From contig MNUP01000049.1 in NCBI GenBank assembly GCA_001871075.1, positions 1 through 20,558 on the forward strand: DNA of 20,558 bases, written 5' to 3'. Position 1 is the first letter of the stretch, and each line of letters begins with the position of its first letter. Below are positions 19,908 to 20,558 of the stretch, piece by piece. A program made the translations under genes and the position numbers. This stretch comes from Candidatus Desantisbacteria bacterium CG1_02_49_89. Lineage in GTDB: Bacteria; Desantisbacteria; UBA1551. The notes beneath the pieces were generated by a model. It was not told the origin of the DNA. It made no database searches and saw only the letters and a program-made list of their open reading frames with translations.

Positions 19908-19932
19908 CCCCCCGCGGCTTGCCGCGGGGTAA
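19905..19932 (+). repeat. 28-nt hairpin insertion, 9-bp perfect stem
   Basis: CCCCGCGGC (19910-19918), loop TT, GCCGCGGGG (19921-19929), flanked by TAA on both sides. It is very GC-rich inside an AT-rich gene, which points to an inserted element. The loop-centred GGCTTGCC is shared with the hairpin at 19654-19671 only in part. Confidence 0.8.
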
Positions 19933-20558
19933 TTCAAAGCTTCATTAAATTCTCCAAAAATTCAAACGTTAGCTATATCTATTCCTGTTTTATTATCTGG
20001 TATTTCATTAATTTTATCATTACTTCTTAATCTTATGGTCACCGATACAGTATCAGGTATATATACAAACCGGAAAATCAGCTTAATACATTCATACAAT
20101 TATTCCATTAAGCATTTCTGGCCGTTTTTAGGGATAAATCTACTTATAGGTTTAATTGCTCTATGTATTTTTATCATATGGTTGATAGTAGCTGGTTTTC
20201 TTTTTAAGGGTTTTTTTAGCAAAGTTGCATTTTGGTGGACCAGTATTTTAATTATTATTATAGCGATGATTATGATAAGGTTTATTTTTGTCCCGGCGGT
20301 TTTTGTCATAGAAAATAATACGAGTAAATTAGCATTAAAGAGAAGTGCGGAATTAGCCAAAGGCGTAAAAACTAAAATAACTGCAATAGAGATATATTTA
20401 CTATATTTTATTGTTGGATATTTCCCTTATTTCTTTGTCCCAAAGGAAACCTGGAAAAATATAAGTCAAATTTATAATATTATAGTAAGTTCTGCGGGAA
20501 CTCCATTTATCCAGGTCTTTTTTATAGTATTATATTATAAATTGATAACAAAAGAAAT
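19933..20558 (+). pseudogene. Multipass membrane protein, C-terminal part, open at the window end
   Basis: An open frame of 208 codons without any stop up to the window edge, in a different frame from the N-terminal fragment. It shows several hydrophobic helices (AISIPVLLSGISLILSLLL, FLGINLLIGLIALCIFIIW, SILIIIIAMIMIRFIF, IYLLYFIVGYFPYFF). The block FVPAVFVIENNTSKLALKRS and AELAKG matches the pattern after the central helices of this membrane family, where E-x-x-x-x-x-x-A-x-x-R-S-x-x-L-x-K-G is common. Internal ATG 20035 could start a shorter product. The gene continues beyond the window. Function of the family is not clear; a link to lipid or envelope processes is only suggested by name. Confidence 0.7.

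Noticed and set aside
19905-19932. Rho-independent terminator
   Set aside because: The stem is strong but no U-tract follows, and it lies within a gene whose frame resumes after it.

Overview
The window looks like a piece of an uncultured bacterial genome. It has moderate GC and many lysine-rich soluble proteins. The gene set (UroD-like methyltransferase-family proteins, Gfo/Idh/MocA oxidoreductases, sugar isomerase, GH78-like and fucosidase/beta-galactosidase-like hydrolases, PfkB kinase) is one I associate with carbohydrate-degrading candidate phyla and the Planctomycetota/Lentisphaerota/Omnitrophota neighbourhood. That placement is inference; no rRNA or tRNA gene is visible. All supported genes are on the + strand.

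Layout: a DUF1016/PDDEXK nuclease-family gene (109-1248) bounded by direct copies of a dispersed repeat; a UroD-family protein (1468-2421); a sugar phosphate isomerase/epimerase (2668-3522); a Gfo/Idh/MocA oxidoreductase (3707-4807); an alpha/beta-hydrolase esterase (4922-5719); a second UroD-family gene broken by a frameshift at an A8 run (5860-7028); a secreted TIM-barrel protein (7059-8255); a second Gfo/Idh/MocA protein (8794-9792); an AT-rich four-helix membrane protein of unknown function (9904-10818); a large cytoplasmic glycoside hydrolase-like protein (11006-12955); GalE (13215-14390); a third Gfo/Idh/MocA protein (14542-15621); a GH78 alpha-L-rhamnosidase-like protein (16011-18455); a PfkB sugar kinase (18649-19524); and an AT-rich multipass membrane protein gene broken by a hairpin (19758 to the window edge).

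Taken together the metabolic genes suggest uptake-linked breakdown of deoxy- or modified sugars: glycosidases and an esterase release sugars, Gfo/Idh enzymes and the TIM-barrel isomerase oxidise, epimerise or isomerise them, and the kinase and GalE feed central or nucleotide-sugar metabolism. The UroD-like proteins could handle methyl groups, for example from O-methylated sugars, but no corrinoid protein is present, so this is a hypothesis.

The most unusual feature is the intergenic DNA. Nearly every gap is built from degenerate short tandem arrays with a period of 7, 8, 9 or 10 nt, usually with a different unit in each gap and often ending at the ribosome binding site. Hairpin mini-elements are inserted into these arrays and into each other. 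Empty and filled versions of the same site can be compared inside this one window, which implies mobility. A second 69-75 bp two-hairpin family occurs three times with compensatory base changes. The repeats also invade genes: in-frame palindromes in the DUF1016 gene, an in-frame repeat in the rhamnosidase, start or stop codons supplied by arrays, and a 28-nt hairpin that splits the last gene.
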